From: Loktanella sp. 3ANDIMAR09
GTDB taxonomy: Bacteria > Pseudomonadota > Alphaproteobacteria > Rhodobacterales > Rhodobacteraceae
Direction of reading: 5' to 3'
Length of the DNA: 64,000 nt
NCBI RefSeq assembly: GCF_001420005.1
Contig: NZ_LJAK01000002.1
Location: forward strand, 62,001 to 126,000
This document shows positions 27,601 to 35,345 of this stretch, piece by piece; position 1 is the stretch's first letter; each line of letters begins with the position of its first letter. The notes below the pieces were generated by a model. The model saw only the letters and a program-made list of their open reading frames with translations, made no database searches and was not told the origin of the DNA. The translations under genes were made by a program, and so were the position numbers.

Positions 27601-28083
27601 CTTGAGCATCAGCGGATAGCCGACCTCTGCTGCCTGCTTCTTGATCAGGGCCATGTCCTCGCCCAGCACGTCGGTGGCTGGGATGACCGGCACGCCGGCC
27701 TCGATGGCGACGCGGCGGGCACTGGCCTTGTCGCCCAATTCGCGCATCGTCTTTGCCTTGGGGCCGATGAACGTGATGCCCGCTGCGGTGCAGGCGTCCA
27801 CGAAATCGGGGTTTTCAGACAACAGGCCATAGCCCGGGTGGATGGCATCGGCGCCGGCCATCTTGGCCACGCGAATGATCTCTTCTATGGACAGGTAGGC
27901 GGCGACCGGGCCCAGACCCTCGCCGATGCGGTAGGCCTCGTCGGCCTTGAACCGGTGCAGCGACAGCTTGTCCTCTTCGGCAAAGACGGCGACCGTCTTT
28001 TTGCCCATCTCGTTGGCCGCCCGCATGACCCGGATCGCGATTTCGCCCCGGTTGGCAATGAGTATTTTCTTGAAGTCGGCCAT
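24640..28083 (-). CDS. pyc: pyruvate carboxylase
   Basis: 1147 aa, the usual single-chain length. The start at 28083 (MADFKKILIANRGEIAIRV) has AAAGGA ahead; an upstream ATG at 28125 lacks one. Order of domains: biotin carboxylase (residues about 1-450, with ATP-grasp SWGGGGRGMR and EVNPRVQVEHTVTEE), carboxyltransferase (about 525-800, TTMRDGHQSLLATRMR and FHTHDTSG), a linker, and biotinyl domain with Lys1112 in EAMKMET. It carboxylates pyruvate to oxaloacetate. The 2-hydroxy-acid oxidase gene lies 69 bp upstream on the same strand. Confidence 0.97.
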   Translation of the reverse strand: MADFKKILIANRGEIAIRVMRAANEMGKKTVAVFAEEDKLSLHRFKADEAYRIGEGLGPVAAYLSIEEIIRVAKMAGADAIHPGYGLLSENPDFVDACTAAGITFIGPKAKTMRELGDKASARRVAIEAGVPVIPATDVLGEDMALIKKQAAEVGYPLMLKASWGGGGRGMRPIMNESELEEKVREGRREAEAAFGNGEGYLEKMIMKARHVEVQILGDSHGEIYHLWERDCSVQRRNQKVVERAPAPYLSDTQRERICNLGKKLCAHVNYECAGTVEFLMDMDSGEFYFIEVNPRVQVEHTVTEEVTGIDIVRAQILIAEGKSIVEATGCASQYDVQLDGHALQCRVTTEDPQNNFIPDYGRIQMYRSATGPGIRLDGGTAYSGAVITRYYDSLLTKVTARAPTPEMAIARMDRALREFRIRGVSTNIAFVENLLKHPTFLNNEYHTKFIDETPELFDFKARRDRATKILTYIADITVNGHPETANRPRPAADVKMPKAPVKTTSDVPDGTRQILDRDGAAAVAQWMKDQPQLLITDTTMRDGHQSLLATRMRSIDMVTIAPTYATKMAGLFSVECWGGATFDVAYRFLQECPWQRLRDIRAKMPNVMTQMLLRASNGVGYTNYPDNVVQSFVAQAATSGVDVFRVFDSLNWVENMRVAMDAVIDSGKVCEGTICYTGDMLDPDRAKYDLKYYVGMAKEMEKAGAHVLGLKDMAGLLKAPAAAQLFKALKEEVGLPIHFHTHDTSGAAISTVLAAAAAGVDCVDAAMDALSGNTSQPTLGSIVEALRGSDRDTGLDIAAIREISNYWEQVRAHYLAFESGLQAPASEVYLHEMPGGQFTNLKAQARSLGIEDRWHEVAQTYADVNRMFGDIVKVTPSSKVVGDMALMMVSQNLTRAQVEDPSVDVSFPDSVIDMMRGSLGQPPGGWPDAIQKKILKGEKPSTDRPGKHLPPVDLEATRNELADKLGTAIDDEDLNGYLMYPKVFTDYAARHDLYGPVRTLPTKTFFYGMEPGEEISAEIDPGKTLEVRMQAVSDMGEDGEVKVFFELNGQPRTIRVLNRLAAADRVSNPKAELGNPNHIGAPMPGVVATVAAQVGAKVKQGDLLLTIEAMKMETGIHADRDAVVKAVHVTAGAQIDAKDLLIEFEA

Positions 28084-28152
28084 GGTGTGATCCTTTCGCA
28101 GTTGCAGCATTGTTAAGCGGTGCAACGGGGATGTCCAGTGTTGGTGTTAGCG

Positions 28153-29286
28153 TTAACGGACGCGCCGTGACGGAAGCTCGGACAGTTTTCGCGTCCCCAG
28201 TTGCCCCATGTTGGCGATGATGTCCTGTTTGAGAATGTCGATGACATGCGCGGCCCCTGCGTCCCCGATCGCGCCAAGACCATAGTGGAATGCGCGGCCC
28301 AGCATCACGAACTCGGCCCCCAGCGCGATCATGCGCAGGATATCCAGACCGCCCTCTACCCCGGAATCGCAGATGATCGGCAGATCGGTGGCCGCACGGA
28401 TTGCGGGCAGCACATCCGCTGTTGCCGGGGCGGCCGCGAACTGCCGCCCTGCGTGATTGCTGACCCAGATCGCATCGACCCCGGCCTCGCTCAGGCGGGG
28501 GACGTCGCCTGCATCCAGCACGCCCTTGACCACCAGTGGCCCGTCCCATTCCGCCCGCAGGGCATGCAGGTAATCCCAGTCGGGCGATGTGCGCAAAAGG
28601 TAACCCGCGTGCGCCGTGGATGGCAGGGCCGTGGTGGTGTCGCTGTAGCTGTCGATCAAACGCATGCGCGGCATGCCCGTCTGGCGGATCCCGTTCAGCC
28701 AGGCCGGACACATCGCCGCCTGCGCCGCCAGCCGGGGCGTCAGGCGCGGCGGGTTCGTCAGACCGCCGCGTGTCTGCCGTTCCCGGCGTGATGCGACGGG
28801 CACATCAACGGTCAGAACCAGCGTGCCGAATCCGGCGTCGCGGGCGCGGCGCAACATGTCGGCGCGGATCTGCGGATCGCGGGGCGGATAGATCTGGAAC
28901 CAGGCATGGGTGCCCAGATGAGGGGCGACATCCTCTGGTGTCTGGGTCGCGACAGTGGACATGCCGTAAGGGATGCCTGCCGTGGCGGCCGTGCGTGCCA
29001 GCAGACGTTCCGCGCCCGGCCAGACCAGCCCGGACATGCCGACCGGCGCGATACCGAATGGCAGCGGATAGGTGGCCCCCATCATGGTGACACTCAGGTC
29101 CGGGGAGAATTCACCGTGCAGGATCGAGGGCTGCAACAGCACCGCGTCCAGTGCCGCGCGGTTGCGCGCCAGCGCGGATTCGTCGCCGGTGGCTGAATCC
29201 AGATATTCCCAGACGAAATGCGGAATCCGGCGGCGCGCGCGGGCGCGCAGATCGGCGATGGCAGGGTAGCGGCTATGCAGGTTCAT
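28153..29286 (-). CDS. FMN-dependent 2-hydroxy-acid oxidase/dehydrogenase (LldD-like)
   Basis: 377 aa from the ATG at 29286. FMN-binding TIM barrel: HFVWEYLDSATGDE at the N-terminus, PFGIAPVGMSGLVWP, AWFQIYPPRD, LTVDVPVASRRERQTRGG, and the catalytic His in WVSNHAGRQF. Most relatives have SNHGGRQL at this site, so the A and F are slight variants. Members oxidise L-lactate, glycolate, mandelate or similar acids. Placed before pyruvate carboxylase, a lactate-to-pyruvate role is attractive but not proven. Confidence 0.87.
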   Translation of the reverse strand: MNLHSRYPAIADLRARARRRIPHFVWEYLDSATGDESALARNRAALDAVLLQPSILHGEFSPDLSVTMMGATYPLPFGIAPVGMSGLVWPGAERLLARTAATAGIPYGMSTVATQTPEDVAPHLGTHAWFQIYPPRDPQIRADMLRRARDAGFGTLVLTVDVPVASRRERQTRGGLTNPPRLTPRLAAQAAMCPAWLNGIRQTGMPRMRLIDSYSDTTTALPSTAHAGYLLRTSPDWDYLHALRAEWDGPLVVKGVLDAGDVPRLSEAGVDAIWVSNHAGRQFAAAPATADVLPAIRAATDLPIICDSGVEGGLDILRMIALGAEFVMLGRAFHYGLGAIGDAGAAHVIDILKQDIIANMGQLGTRKLSELPSRRVR

Positions 29287-29438
29287 GCGGGCCACGCTAG
29301 GGCTTTGCCCCACAGGAGGGAAGTCGTGACGATGCGGATGTCGCTGCGGCATGACTTTTGCAAAAGGGACGCCGTGTTGCGTGAACGAACCGTGAACGAG
29401 GGGTTTCTTTGTTTGGCACGAGGCATTATGAAAGAGGG

Positions 29439-31850
29439 ATGAATGATTTTTCAGAAGATGACGCATTCGAGGCCGCCGTGCCGCTGTCGCAACGGGCGCG
29501 GGCGGGGGGCGTTGCTGCACGCTTTGGCGGGGATGCCGCCTATCTGGACGGGCTGAACCCCGCGCAGCGCGCTGCGGTCGAGGCGCTGGACGGCCCTGTG
29601 TTGATGCTGGCGGGTGCCGGCACCGGCAAGACCCGCGCGCTGACGGCGCGGATCGCGCATCTGCTGCATACGGGCACGGCCAGCCCGCGCGAAATCCTTG
29701 CGGTGACGTTTACCAACAAGGCCGCACGCGAGATGAAAAACCGCGTCGGCCGACTGATGGGCGAAACGGTCGAGGGCATGCCATGGCTTGGCACGTTTCA
29801 CGCGATCTGCGTCAAACAACTGCGCCGTCATGCCGAACTGGTCGGGTTGAAATCGAATTTCACGATTCTGGACACCGACGACCAGCTGCGGTTGTTGAAA
29901 CAGTTGATCGTGGCAGGCGGCATCGACGAAAAACGCTGGCCGCCGCGTATGCTGGCCGGGATTATCGACGGCTGGAAAAACAAGGCCTATGGCCCCGACA
30001 AGGTGCCATTGGCCGAGGCCGCCGCATTCGATCACAAGGGGGTGGAACTCTATGCGGCCTATCAGGCCCGGCTCAAGGATCTGAACGCCTGCGACTTCGG
30101 CGACCTGCTGTTGCACATGGTCACGATCTTTCAGACGCACGAGGATATCCTGCGCCAGTATCAGCGCTGGTTCCGCTACATCCTCGTGGACGAATATCAG
30201 GACACCAACGTGGCCCAGTACCTGTGGCTGCGGCTGCTGGCCTCGGCGCATAAAAACATCTGCTGCGTGGGCGACGACGATCAGTCGATCTATGGCTGGC
30301 GCGGTGCAGAGGTTGGCAACATCCTGCGGTTCGAGACCGATTTTCCGGGTGCCACGGTCGTCAAGCTGGAACAGAACTATCGGTCCACCCCGCATATTCT
30401 GGCCGCCGCATCCGGTGTGATCGCGTCCAACAAGGGCCGTCTGGGCAAGACGCTGTTCACCGACGCCGAAGACGGTGAAAAGGTCCGCCTGATCGGCCAT
30501 TGGGACGGCGAGGAGGAGGCCCGTTGGATCGGCGAGGAAATCGAGGCGCTGCAACGCGGCACGCGCGGGCAGGACCCGGTCGGTCTGGACAATCAGGCGA
30601 TCCTCGTGCGGGCCAGCCACCAGATGCGCGCCTTCGAGGATCGGTTTCTGACCATCGGCCTGCCTTACCGCGTCATCGGGGGTCCGCGCTTCTATGAACG
30701 TTTGGAAATCCGCGACGCCATGGCCTATTTCCGCCTCGCCGTGAGCCAAGAGGACGATCTGGCGTTCGAGCGGATCGTGAACACGCCCAAGCGTGGCTTG
30801 GGCGACAAGGCCGTGCAGACGATCCAGCGGGCCGCGCGCACCAATGGTGTCAGCCTTGTCGAAGGCGCGCGCATCGTGGTGCAGGGAAAGCTGTTGGGTG
30901 GCAAGGGACTGCGCGAACTGGGTGTGTTGGTCGACGGGTTGGACCGCTGGCACGCGCAGGTCAGGCAGGAATCGGACACCCATCAGGAGCTGGCCGAAAT
31001 GATCCTGGACGAATCCGGCTACACTGGCATGTGGCAAAACGACAAGACGCCAGAGGCACCGGGTCGTCTGGAAAACCTCAAGGAACTGGTCAAGGCACTG
31101 GATAACTTTGAGAACCTTCAGGGTTTCCTCGAACATGTCGCGCTGATCATGGACAACGAGACCGAACAGGACGGCGAAAAGGTCAGCATCATGACCCTGC
31201 ACGCCGCCAAGGGTCTGGAATTTCCCGCCGTGTTCCTGCCCGGATGGGAGGACGGATTGTTCCCGTCCCAGCGGTCGATGGACGAAAGCGGGTTGAAGGG
31301 CCTCGAAGAGGAACGCCGCCTTGCCTATGTCGGGATCACGCGGGCCGAGGAGATCTGCACCATTTCCTTTGCCGCCAACCGCCGGGTTTACGGCCAATGG
31401 CAATCGGCGCTGCCGTCGCGGTTCATTGACGAGCTGCCAGAGGACCATGTCGAGGTGCTGACGCCGCCGGGTCTGTATGGTGGCGGATACGGTGCTGCGG
31501 GCATGGCGGCCAATGCGTCGCCCAAACTGCGCGAAGAATCCATGTCGGACCTGCACCAAAAGGCGCATGACGCCAACGTCTACAACTCTCCGGGGTGGCG
31601 GCGTTTGCAGGCGCGGGGCCAGACCCGCGGCGTGTCGCAACCCGCCGAGGCGCGCAACATGACGATCGACATGACGGCTGTCAGCGCGTTCACAACCGGC
31701 GACAGGGTGTTTCATACCAAGTTCGGTTACGGCGAAATCAAGGGGATCGAGGGCGACAAGCTGTCTATCACCTTTGACAAGGCGGGTGACAAACATGTGG
31801 TCGCGAAATTCGTTGTGGCGGCCGACGCCGCGTCCGACGTGCCGTTCTAG
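29439..31850 (+). CDS. UvrD/PcrA-type DNA helicase
   Basis: 803 aa from the ATG at 29439; a TTG at 29409 with GAGGGG ahead is a fair alternative, because the spacing before 29439 is tight. Superfamily 1A motifs are in order: LNPAQRAAVEAL (Q motif), GAGTGKTRAL (Walker A), VDEYQDTN (motif II), GDDDQSIYGWRGA (III), EQNYRST (IV) and MTLHAAKGLEFPAVFLPGWEDG (V). The C-terminal VFHTKFGYGEIKGIEGDKLSITFD is the small Tudor-like domain that binds RNA polymerase in PcrA/UvrD. The role is in repair and clearing stalled complexes. Its stop shares CTAG with the convergent LysE gene. Confidence 0.94.
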   Translation: MNDFSEDDAFEAAVPLSQRARAGGVAARFGGDAAYLDGLNPAQRAAVEALDGPVLMLAGAGTGKTRALTARIAHLLHTGTASPREILAVTFTNKAAREMKNRVGRLMGETVEGMPWLGTFHAICVKQLRRHAELVGLKSNFTILDTDDQLRLLKQLIVAGGIDEKRWPPRMLAGIIDGWKNKAYGPDKVPLAEAAAFDHKGVELYAAYQARLKDLNACDFGDLLLHMVTIFQTHEDILRQYQRWFRYILVDEYQDTNVAQYLWLRLLASAHKNICCVGDDDQSIYGWRGAEVGNILRFETDFPGATVVKLEQNYRSTPHILAAASGVIASNKGRLGKTLFTDAEDGEKVRLIGHWDGEEEARWIGEEIEALQRGTRGQDPVGLDNQAILVRASHQMRAFEDRFLTIGLPYRVIGGPRFYERLEIRDAMAYFRLAVSQEDDLAFERIVNTPKRGLGDKAVQTIQRAARTNGVSLVEGARIVVQGKLLGGKGLRELGVLVDGLDRWHAQVRQESDTHQELAEMILDESGYTGMWQNDKTPEAPGRLENLKELVKALDNFENLQGFLEHVALIMDNETEQDGEKVSIMTLHAAKGLEFPAVFLPGWEDGLFPSQRSMDESGLKGLEEERRLAYVGITRAEEICTISFAANRRVYGQWQSALPSRFIDELPEDHVEVLTPPGLYGGGYGAAGMAANASPKLREESMSDLHQKAHDANVYNSPGWRRLQARGQTRGVSQPAEARNMTIDMTAVSAFTTGDRVFHTKFGYGEIKGIEGDKLSITFDKAGDKHVVAKFVVAADAASDVPF

Positions 31851-32446
31851 TGCCAGATCATCGGGATCAGGGACGCCATCAGCAGAGCGGCCATTGACAC
31901 GTTGAACAGGCGGAGCCGGCGGGCGGTGCCCAGAAACCTGCGGACCTGGACGCCAAGCGCGGCCCAGATGGTGATCGCGGGCAGGTTCGACATCAGGAAA
32001 ACGCCTGCCACGATCAGCGATCCGACCCAGACCGGGCGGTCCTGCGGGGCGAATGCGGTAATCGCGGTGATCGCCATGACCCATGCCTTTGGGTTGACCC
32101 ATTGAAACGCGGCGGCCTGTAGAAAAGTGAATGGCCTGCCCTGGACCTGTGATGCCTCTGGCGGGACGGCCGTCGCGATCTTCCATGACAGCCACGACAT
32201 ATAAAGCACCGCGAGCACGGTCAGGATCATGTTCAGCACCGGGTAGGTCGTAAACACCCGCAACAGAACCAGCCCGATCATCGCCACCATGAACGAATGA
32301 CCCAGGCTGATGCCGCACATATGCGGGACCGTCCGGCGAAATCCGTAGTTTGCGCCGGATGCCATCAGCATCAGGTTGTTGGGGCCCGGCGTGACCGAAC
32401 TGACAAAGGCAAACTGAAAGAGCAGGTAGAGCGTGACATTTTCCAT
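31847..32446 (-). CDS. LysE/RhtB-family amino-acid exporter
   Basis: 199 aa from the ATG at 32446. Hydrophobic with about six membrane segments. The N-terminal signature SSVTPGPNNLMLMASGANYGFRRTVPHMCGISLGH is typical of the LysE superfamily, which exports amino acids or related amines. The divergent Lrp-type gene and the shared palindrome at 32491-32516 suggest substrate-responsive control. It overlaps the helicase stop by four bases. Confidence 0.92.
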   Translation of the reverse strand: MENVTLYLLFQFAFVSSVTPGPNNLMLMASGANYGFRRTVPHMCGISLGHSFMVAMIGLVLLRVFTTYPVLNMILTVLAVLYMSWLSWKIATAVPPEASQVQGRPFTFLQAAAFQWVNPKAWVMAITAITAFAPQDRPVWVGSLIVAGVFLMSNLPAITIWAALGVQVRRFLGTARRLRLFNVSMAALLMASLIPMIWH

Positions 32447-32490
32447 GCCACAATCATACCGCGCATCGGGTTGCATTGGATTGCAAAGAT

Positions 32491-32516
32491 GGTGCCAAAA
32501 TCGCTAATTTTGCACC
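32491..32516. promoter_or_regulatory. palindrome between lysE-like and lrp-like genes
   Basis: GGTGCcAAAA and TTTTGCACC form an inverted repeat around TCGCTAA, 1 base before the Lrp-like ATG and 44 bases before the exporter ATG. AT-rich centre and dyad fit an Lrp/AsnC site. Position suggests autorepression and control of the exporter. Confidence 0.55.
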
Positions 32517-32517
32517 T

Positions 32518-32970
32518 ATGAGCGAAATCGACAGAATGAACGCTGAAATATTGCGTGCCTTGGCCGGGGATGGACGCATCAGCAATCTGGAGCTGGCAGA
32601 CCGCGTCGGCCTGTCACCCTCTGCCTGTCTGCGGCGGGTTCAGGATCTGGAACGCCGTGGCGTGATCCGCGGCTATCGGGCGCGATTGGACCCGGTGCAG
32701 ACCGGGCGCGCCTTTGTGGTCTATGTGGCCGTGGGGCTGTCAGAACACACCAAGGCCGCGCAGCAGGCGTTCGAACGCGCAATGGCGATCGCGCCCGACG
32801 TGGTGGAATGTCACAACGTGGCGGGTGCATTCGAATACATGCTGCGGGTCGAGGTGGCAGATCTGCCCGCCTACAAGGCGTTTCATTCCGATACCCTGGG
32901 CACCGTGCCGCATGTGCGGTCGATCACAAGCTATATGGTGATGGGAAGCCCGAAGGACCTGCGCGCCTGA
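32518..32970 (+). CDS. Lrp/AsnC-family transcriptional regulator
   Basis: 150 aa from the ATG at 32518; a longer reading would cover the palindrome. Residues 4-60 form the winged helix (NAEILRALAGDGRISNLELADRVGLSPSACLRRVQDLE), and residues 70-145 the RAM ligand domain (VVECHNVAGAFEYMLRVEV and VRSITSYMVM). It probably senses an amino acid and controls the divergent LysE-type exporter, an arrangement common in proteobacteria. Confidence 0.93.
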   Translation: MSEIDRMNAEILRALAGDGRISNLELADRVGLSPSACLRRVQDLERRGVIRGYRARLDPVQTGRAFVVYVAVGLSEHTKAAQQAFERAMAIAPDVVECHNVAGAFEYMLRVEVADLPAYKAFHSDTLGTVPHVRSITSYMVMGSPKDLRA

Positions 32971-32992
32971 TTTTTCGACAGACTGACAAATG

Positions 32993-33032
32993 AAAAAGGC
33001 GATGCGCGGGAGGAGGTGCGCATCGCCTTTCC
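32993..33032 (-). terminator. terminator with the CCTCCTCCC motif as its loop
   Basis: A perfect 13-bp stem (32995-33007 with 33018-33030, core GGCGATGCGC) encloses exactly the 10-nt motif as loop. On the minus strand TTTTT follows, so this last hairpin of the array is also the intrinsic terminator of the DUF1127 transcript. The plus side has only TTTCC and may weakly stop the Lrp-like gene. Confidence 0.85.
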
Positions 33033-33470
33033 ATTTGTGAGCGCAAACCTCGGGGAGGAGGTCGGGCTTGCGCCGGCGTCGGGCCCTCCGGGAGGAGGTA
33101 GAGGGTTCCGACGATGCGGACTGCCGCGGGAGGAGGTGCAGCGTCCGTATGCGAATTCAGGGTGCGGTGATGGCCGGGAGGAGGTGACCACCACCGCTGT
33201 CTGCATGGGTCCGACCGCAGGGAGGAGGAGAGCGGCGGACCCAGGTCTTTACCCGAATATCCGGCTGGGAGGAGGTAGCCATTTATCCGGGTCATCCGGG
33301 CCACCGCGGGAGGAGGTGCAGCGCCCGTATTCTGTTGTTCAAAACGGCGACCCCAACACGGGGAGGAGGTCGGTCAGGGCCGCCGCTTTGTGTTTTGCGC
33401 GCCCACCTGAAGGGAGGAGGTGGCGGGCGGCGCTGTCAGGTCGGAACCAGGGAGGAGGTTGGTTCGTTCC
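32993..33470 (-). ncRNA. CcsR/cuckoo-type small-RNA array, 11 hairpins
   Basis: Eleven copies of GGGAGGAGGT on plus (ACCTCCTCCC in the minus-strand RNA; unit 6 ends in A) start at 33008, 33053, 33090, 33128, 33176, 33220, 33267, 33308, 33361, 33412 and 33450, 37-53 bp apart. Most are flanked by inverted repeats that put the motif in a loop: unit 1 GGCGATGCGC, unit 2 GCGCAA, unit 3 CGTCGG, unit 7 ACCCG with AGCC, unit 11 GGTTC. Units 4 and 8 are near copies, with an A-T pair replaced by G-C in the stem (33120/33144 versus 33300/33324), a compensatory change. The array begins 11 bases after the DUF1127 stop. This is the organisation of the stress-induced CcsR1-4 RNAs of Rhodobacter sphaeroides, which follow the DUF1127 gene ccaF1 (RSP_6037) and are processed from its transcript. 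Confidence 0.88.
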
Positions 33471-33480
33471 CGATTGGAAT

Positions 33481-33690
33481 TCAGTTGCCGTAGGCTGCTT
33501 CGGTTGCGATGCTGCGGATCATCGAGCGGGAAATGCCCAGATCGGCCAGTTCGCGGTTGGTCAGCGCGGACAGTTCGTTTACCGTGTTGCGATAGACGCG
33601 GCGCTTTGCAGCGGCGTCGGCGATCTGCTTGCGCAAACCAGCGAAACGCTGGGTCAGGGACGGCGCGACGTTTGTGTTTGTGTAAGCCAT
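33481..33690 (-). CDS. DUF1127 small RNA-binding protein (CcaF1-like)
   Basis: 69 aa from the ATG at 33690. The C-terminal DUF1127 motif is clear: NELSALTNRELADLGISRSMIRSIATEAAYG. The protein is basic in its middle (KQIADAAAKRRVYRN). In R. sphaeroides the equivalent protein CcaF1 binds RNA and helps mature the CcsR RNAs encoded just downstream. The same neighbourhood here suggests the same role. A heat-shock-sigma promoter would be expected upstream (33691-33820), but I cannot assign one with confidence. Confidence 0.88.
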   Translation of the reverse strand: MAYTNTNVAPSLTQRFAGLRKQIADAAAKRRVYRNTVNELSALTNRELADLGISRSMIRSIATEAAYGN

Positions 33691-33922
33691 GTTGTGTCTC
33701 GTCTTTGTTGTGTTCAGCATTGTTTGCCGCTTGTGACCAATATCTAGGATTATGCTGCACCTGCACAATAGCTGTCTCGTCAATGCTGCTATGCAGCAGG
33801 CGCAAGTTACTCTAGGTCTGTTACAAATCCTTTACGCTTGGGTTTTCGGGGCACTTGCACCTTGGGCACGCCGGGACCAGTGTGCGCGCGGTATCGCATG
33901 ATCGCATTGAAGGGGGCACCGC

Positions 33923-35011
33923 ATGGCGCTGGATAAACAGACAATCACATCGGAACTGGGGCGCGTCGGGCTGCCGGACGGCGGTGATCTGGTGTCGCGC
34001 GACATGATCCGTGCCCTGACGGTGGATGGCGGAACGGTCCGTTTCGTGATCGAGGCACCGGACGCTGCAACGGCCGCGCGCATGGAGCCGATCCGGGCTG
34101 CGGCGGTGAACATCGTTCGCGCAATTGACGGTGTTACGGATGTGTCTGCCGTTCTGACCGCGCACAGCGCGCCCAAGGCGGCACCAGCGGGGGCAGGCGA
34201 TGCGCCCCCCAGCCTCAAGGTGGGGCGTCACCCGACGCCGCAGGCCGGTCCCGCGCGTGTGGCAGGGGTCGATCGCATCCTGGCGATCGGGTCCGGCAAG
34301 GGTGGCGTGGGCAAATCGACCGTTTCTTCCAACCTTGCCGTGGCGCTTGCGCGGCAAGGGCGGCGTGTCGGTCTGCTGGACGCCGATATATATGGTCCCA
34401 GCCAGCCGCGCATGATGGGCGTGAACACACGTCCCGGCAGTCCCGACGGCAAACGTATCATTCCGCTGCAGGCCCACGGTGTCACCATGATGTCGATCGG
34501 TCTGATGGTTGACCCGGCCAAGGCAGTTGTCTGGCGTGGGCCGATGCTGATGGGGGCGCTGCAGCAGATGCTGGGGCAGGTGGAATGGGGCGAGCTGGAT
34601 GTCCTGATCATCGACCTGCCGCCCGGCACGGGTGACGTGCAGTTGACGCTGGCACAGAAAACCGAACTGACCGGTGCCGTGATCGTCAGTACACCGCAGG
34701 ATGTGGCGCTTTTGGACGCCCGCAAGGCGATGGACATGTTCCGCACGCTCAAGACGCCGATCCTGGGTCTGGTGGAAAACATGAGCACCTTTCATTGCCC
34801 GCACTGCGGCGAGGAAACCCAGATATTCGGCCACGGCGGTGTTGCCCAAGAGGCCGAGGCGCTGGGGCTGCCGTTCTTGGGGGCTTTGCCCATTGATCTG
34901 CAGACCAGGGTCTCAGGTGATGCGGGTGTGCCTGTCGCGGCAGGCGAGGGGCCTGTTGCAGATGCCTATGCCGCGCTGGCCCGGCGGTTCATCGACGGTG
35001 GCATGGCCTGA
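33923..35011 (+). CDS. Mrp/ApbC-type iron-sulfur cluster carrier ATPase
   Basis: 362 aa. Residues 1-90 form the small MIP18/DUF59-like domain ([18 protein letters not shown]). The deviant Walker [12 protein letters not shown] is at about residue 124. Then [14 protein letters not shown] and [14 protein letters not shown] follow, and late FHCPHCGEE supplies the CxxC that carries the cluster between two subunits. Mrp proteins transfer Fe-S clusters to target enzymes. AAGGGGGC precedes the ATG. Confidence 0.93.
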   Translation: MALDKQTITSELGRVGLPDGGDLVSRDMIRALTVDGGTVRFVIEAPDAATAARMEPIRAAAVNIVRAIDGVTDVSAVLTAHSAPKAAPAGAGDAPPSLKVGRHPTPQAGPARVAGVDRILAIGSGKGGVGKSTVSSNLAVALARQGRRVGLLDADIYGPSQPRMMGVNTRPGSPDGKRIIPLQAHGVTMMSIGLMVDPAKAVVWRGPMLMGALQQMLGQVEWGELDVLIIDLPPGTGDVQLTLAQKTELTGAVIVSTPQDVALLDARKAMDMFRTLKTPILGLVENMSTFHCPHCGEETQIFGHGGVAQEAEALGLPFLGALPIDLQTRVSGDAGVPVAAGEGPVADAYAALARRFIDGGMA

Positions 35012-35060
35012 CAGAACACTGCGGCCCAGATTCGCCGATCCATTCTGAATCTCTGTGAAT

Positions 35061-35087
35061 CGCCCCGGACAGCGTCAGGGGCGTTTC
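35061..35087 (+). terminator. possible terminator after mrp
   Basis: CGCCCC and GGGGCG pair around an 11-nt loop and are followed by TTTCC, 50 bp after the mrp stop. The short T-run makes it weak. Confidence 0.4.
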
Positions 35088-35255
35088 CGATTCTCGATTT
35101 TGCGCTGGAAATTTTCTACGATTTTGCCCTCTGTAGGGTCTTGACTGATGCGTGATCGACACGGCTGCGCCCCGACTCGCAGAGACAATGCAAACTTTTT
35201 TCAGCCATTGTGAACTTTATGGAACCGATCAGTTTTTAACTAGATGTAGTGTTTT

Positions 35256-35264
35256 TTATCCACA
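35256..35264 (+). promoter_or_regulatory. DnaA box (perfect TTATCCACA)
   Basis: Exact consensus 9-mer, in an AT-rich stretch (about 35185-35290) within the GANTC cluster. A second, inverted, exact box lies 25 bp further at 35290-35298. Confidence 0.65.
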
Positions 35265-35289
35265 GGTATCGCAAATGTATTTTTCAGCC

Positions 35290-35298
35290 TGTGGATAA
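35290..35298 (-). promoter_or_regulatory. DnaA box (perfect, inverted)
   Basis: TGTGGATAA is the exact complement of TTATCCACA. Together with the box at 35256 it makes a convergent pair about 350-400 bp upstream of mraZ. Confidence 0.65.
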
Positions 35299-35345
35299 CC
35301 TGCCGGTCACAGCCGCGTGAATCGGCGTGAGATTCAGCGTGATTC

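Larger units (their letters stand above)
35047..35345. promoter_or_regulatory. cluster of seven GANTC (CcrM) sites upstream of the dcw cluster
   Basis: GANTC occurs at 35047, 35057, 35089, 35174, 35319, 35331 and 35341. By base composition about one is expected in this length. GANTC is the target of the cell-cycle methyltransferase CcrM in Alphaproteobacteria, and local methylation state can control transcription or DNA-protein binding. Confidence 0.6.

Noticed and set aside
29451-32453. 1000-residue minus-strand frame opposite the helicase gene
   Set aside because: A shadow of a GC-rich gene: no family motifs and full overlap with a clear UvrD/PcrA helicase and part of the LysE gene.
32993-33470. 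CRISPR array or tandem-repeat array
   Set aside because: The repeated unit is only 9-10 nt, spacing varies from 37 to 53, and each unit is flanked by its own inverted repeat, so these are hairpins and not repeat-spacer units. No cas genes are nearby.
33016-33747. Plus-strand open frame across the hairpin array, and use of GGGAGGAGGT as ribosome sites for small peptides
   Set aside because: The repeats are not followed by start codons at a constant distance, the frame shows no protein family, and it runs antisense to the DUF1127 gene. Minus-strand structure explains the motif better.
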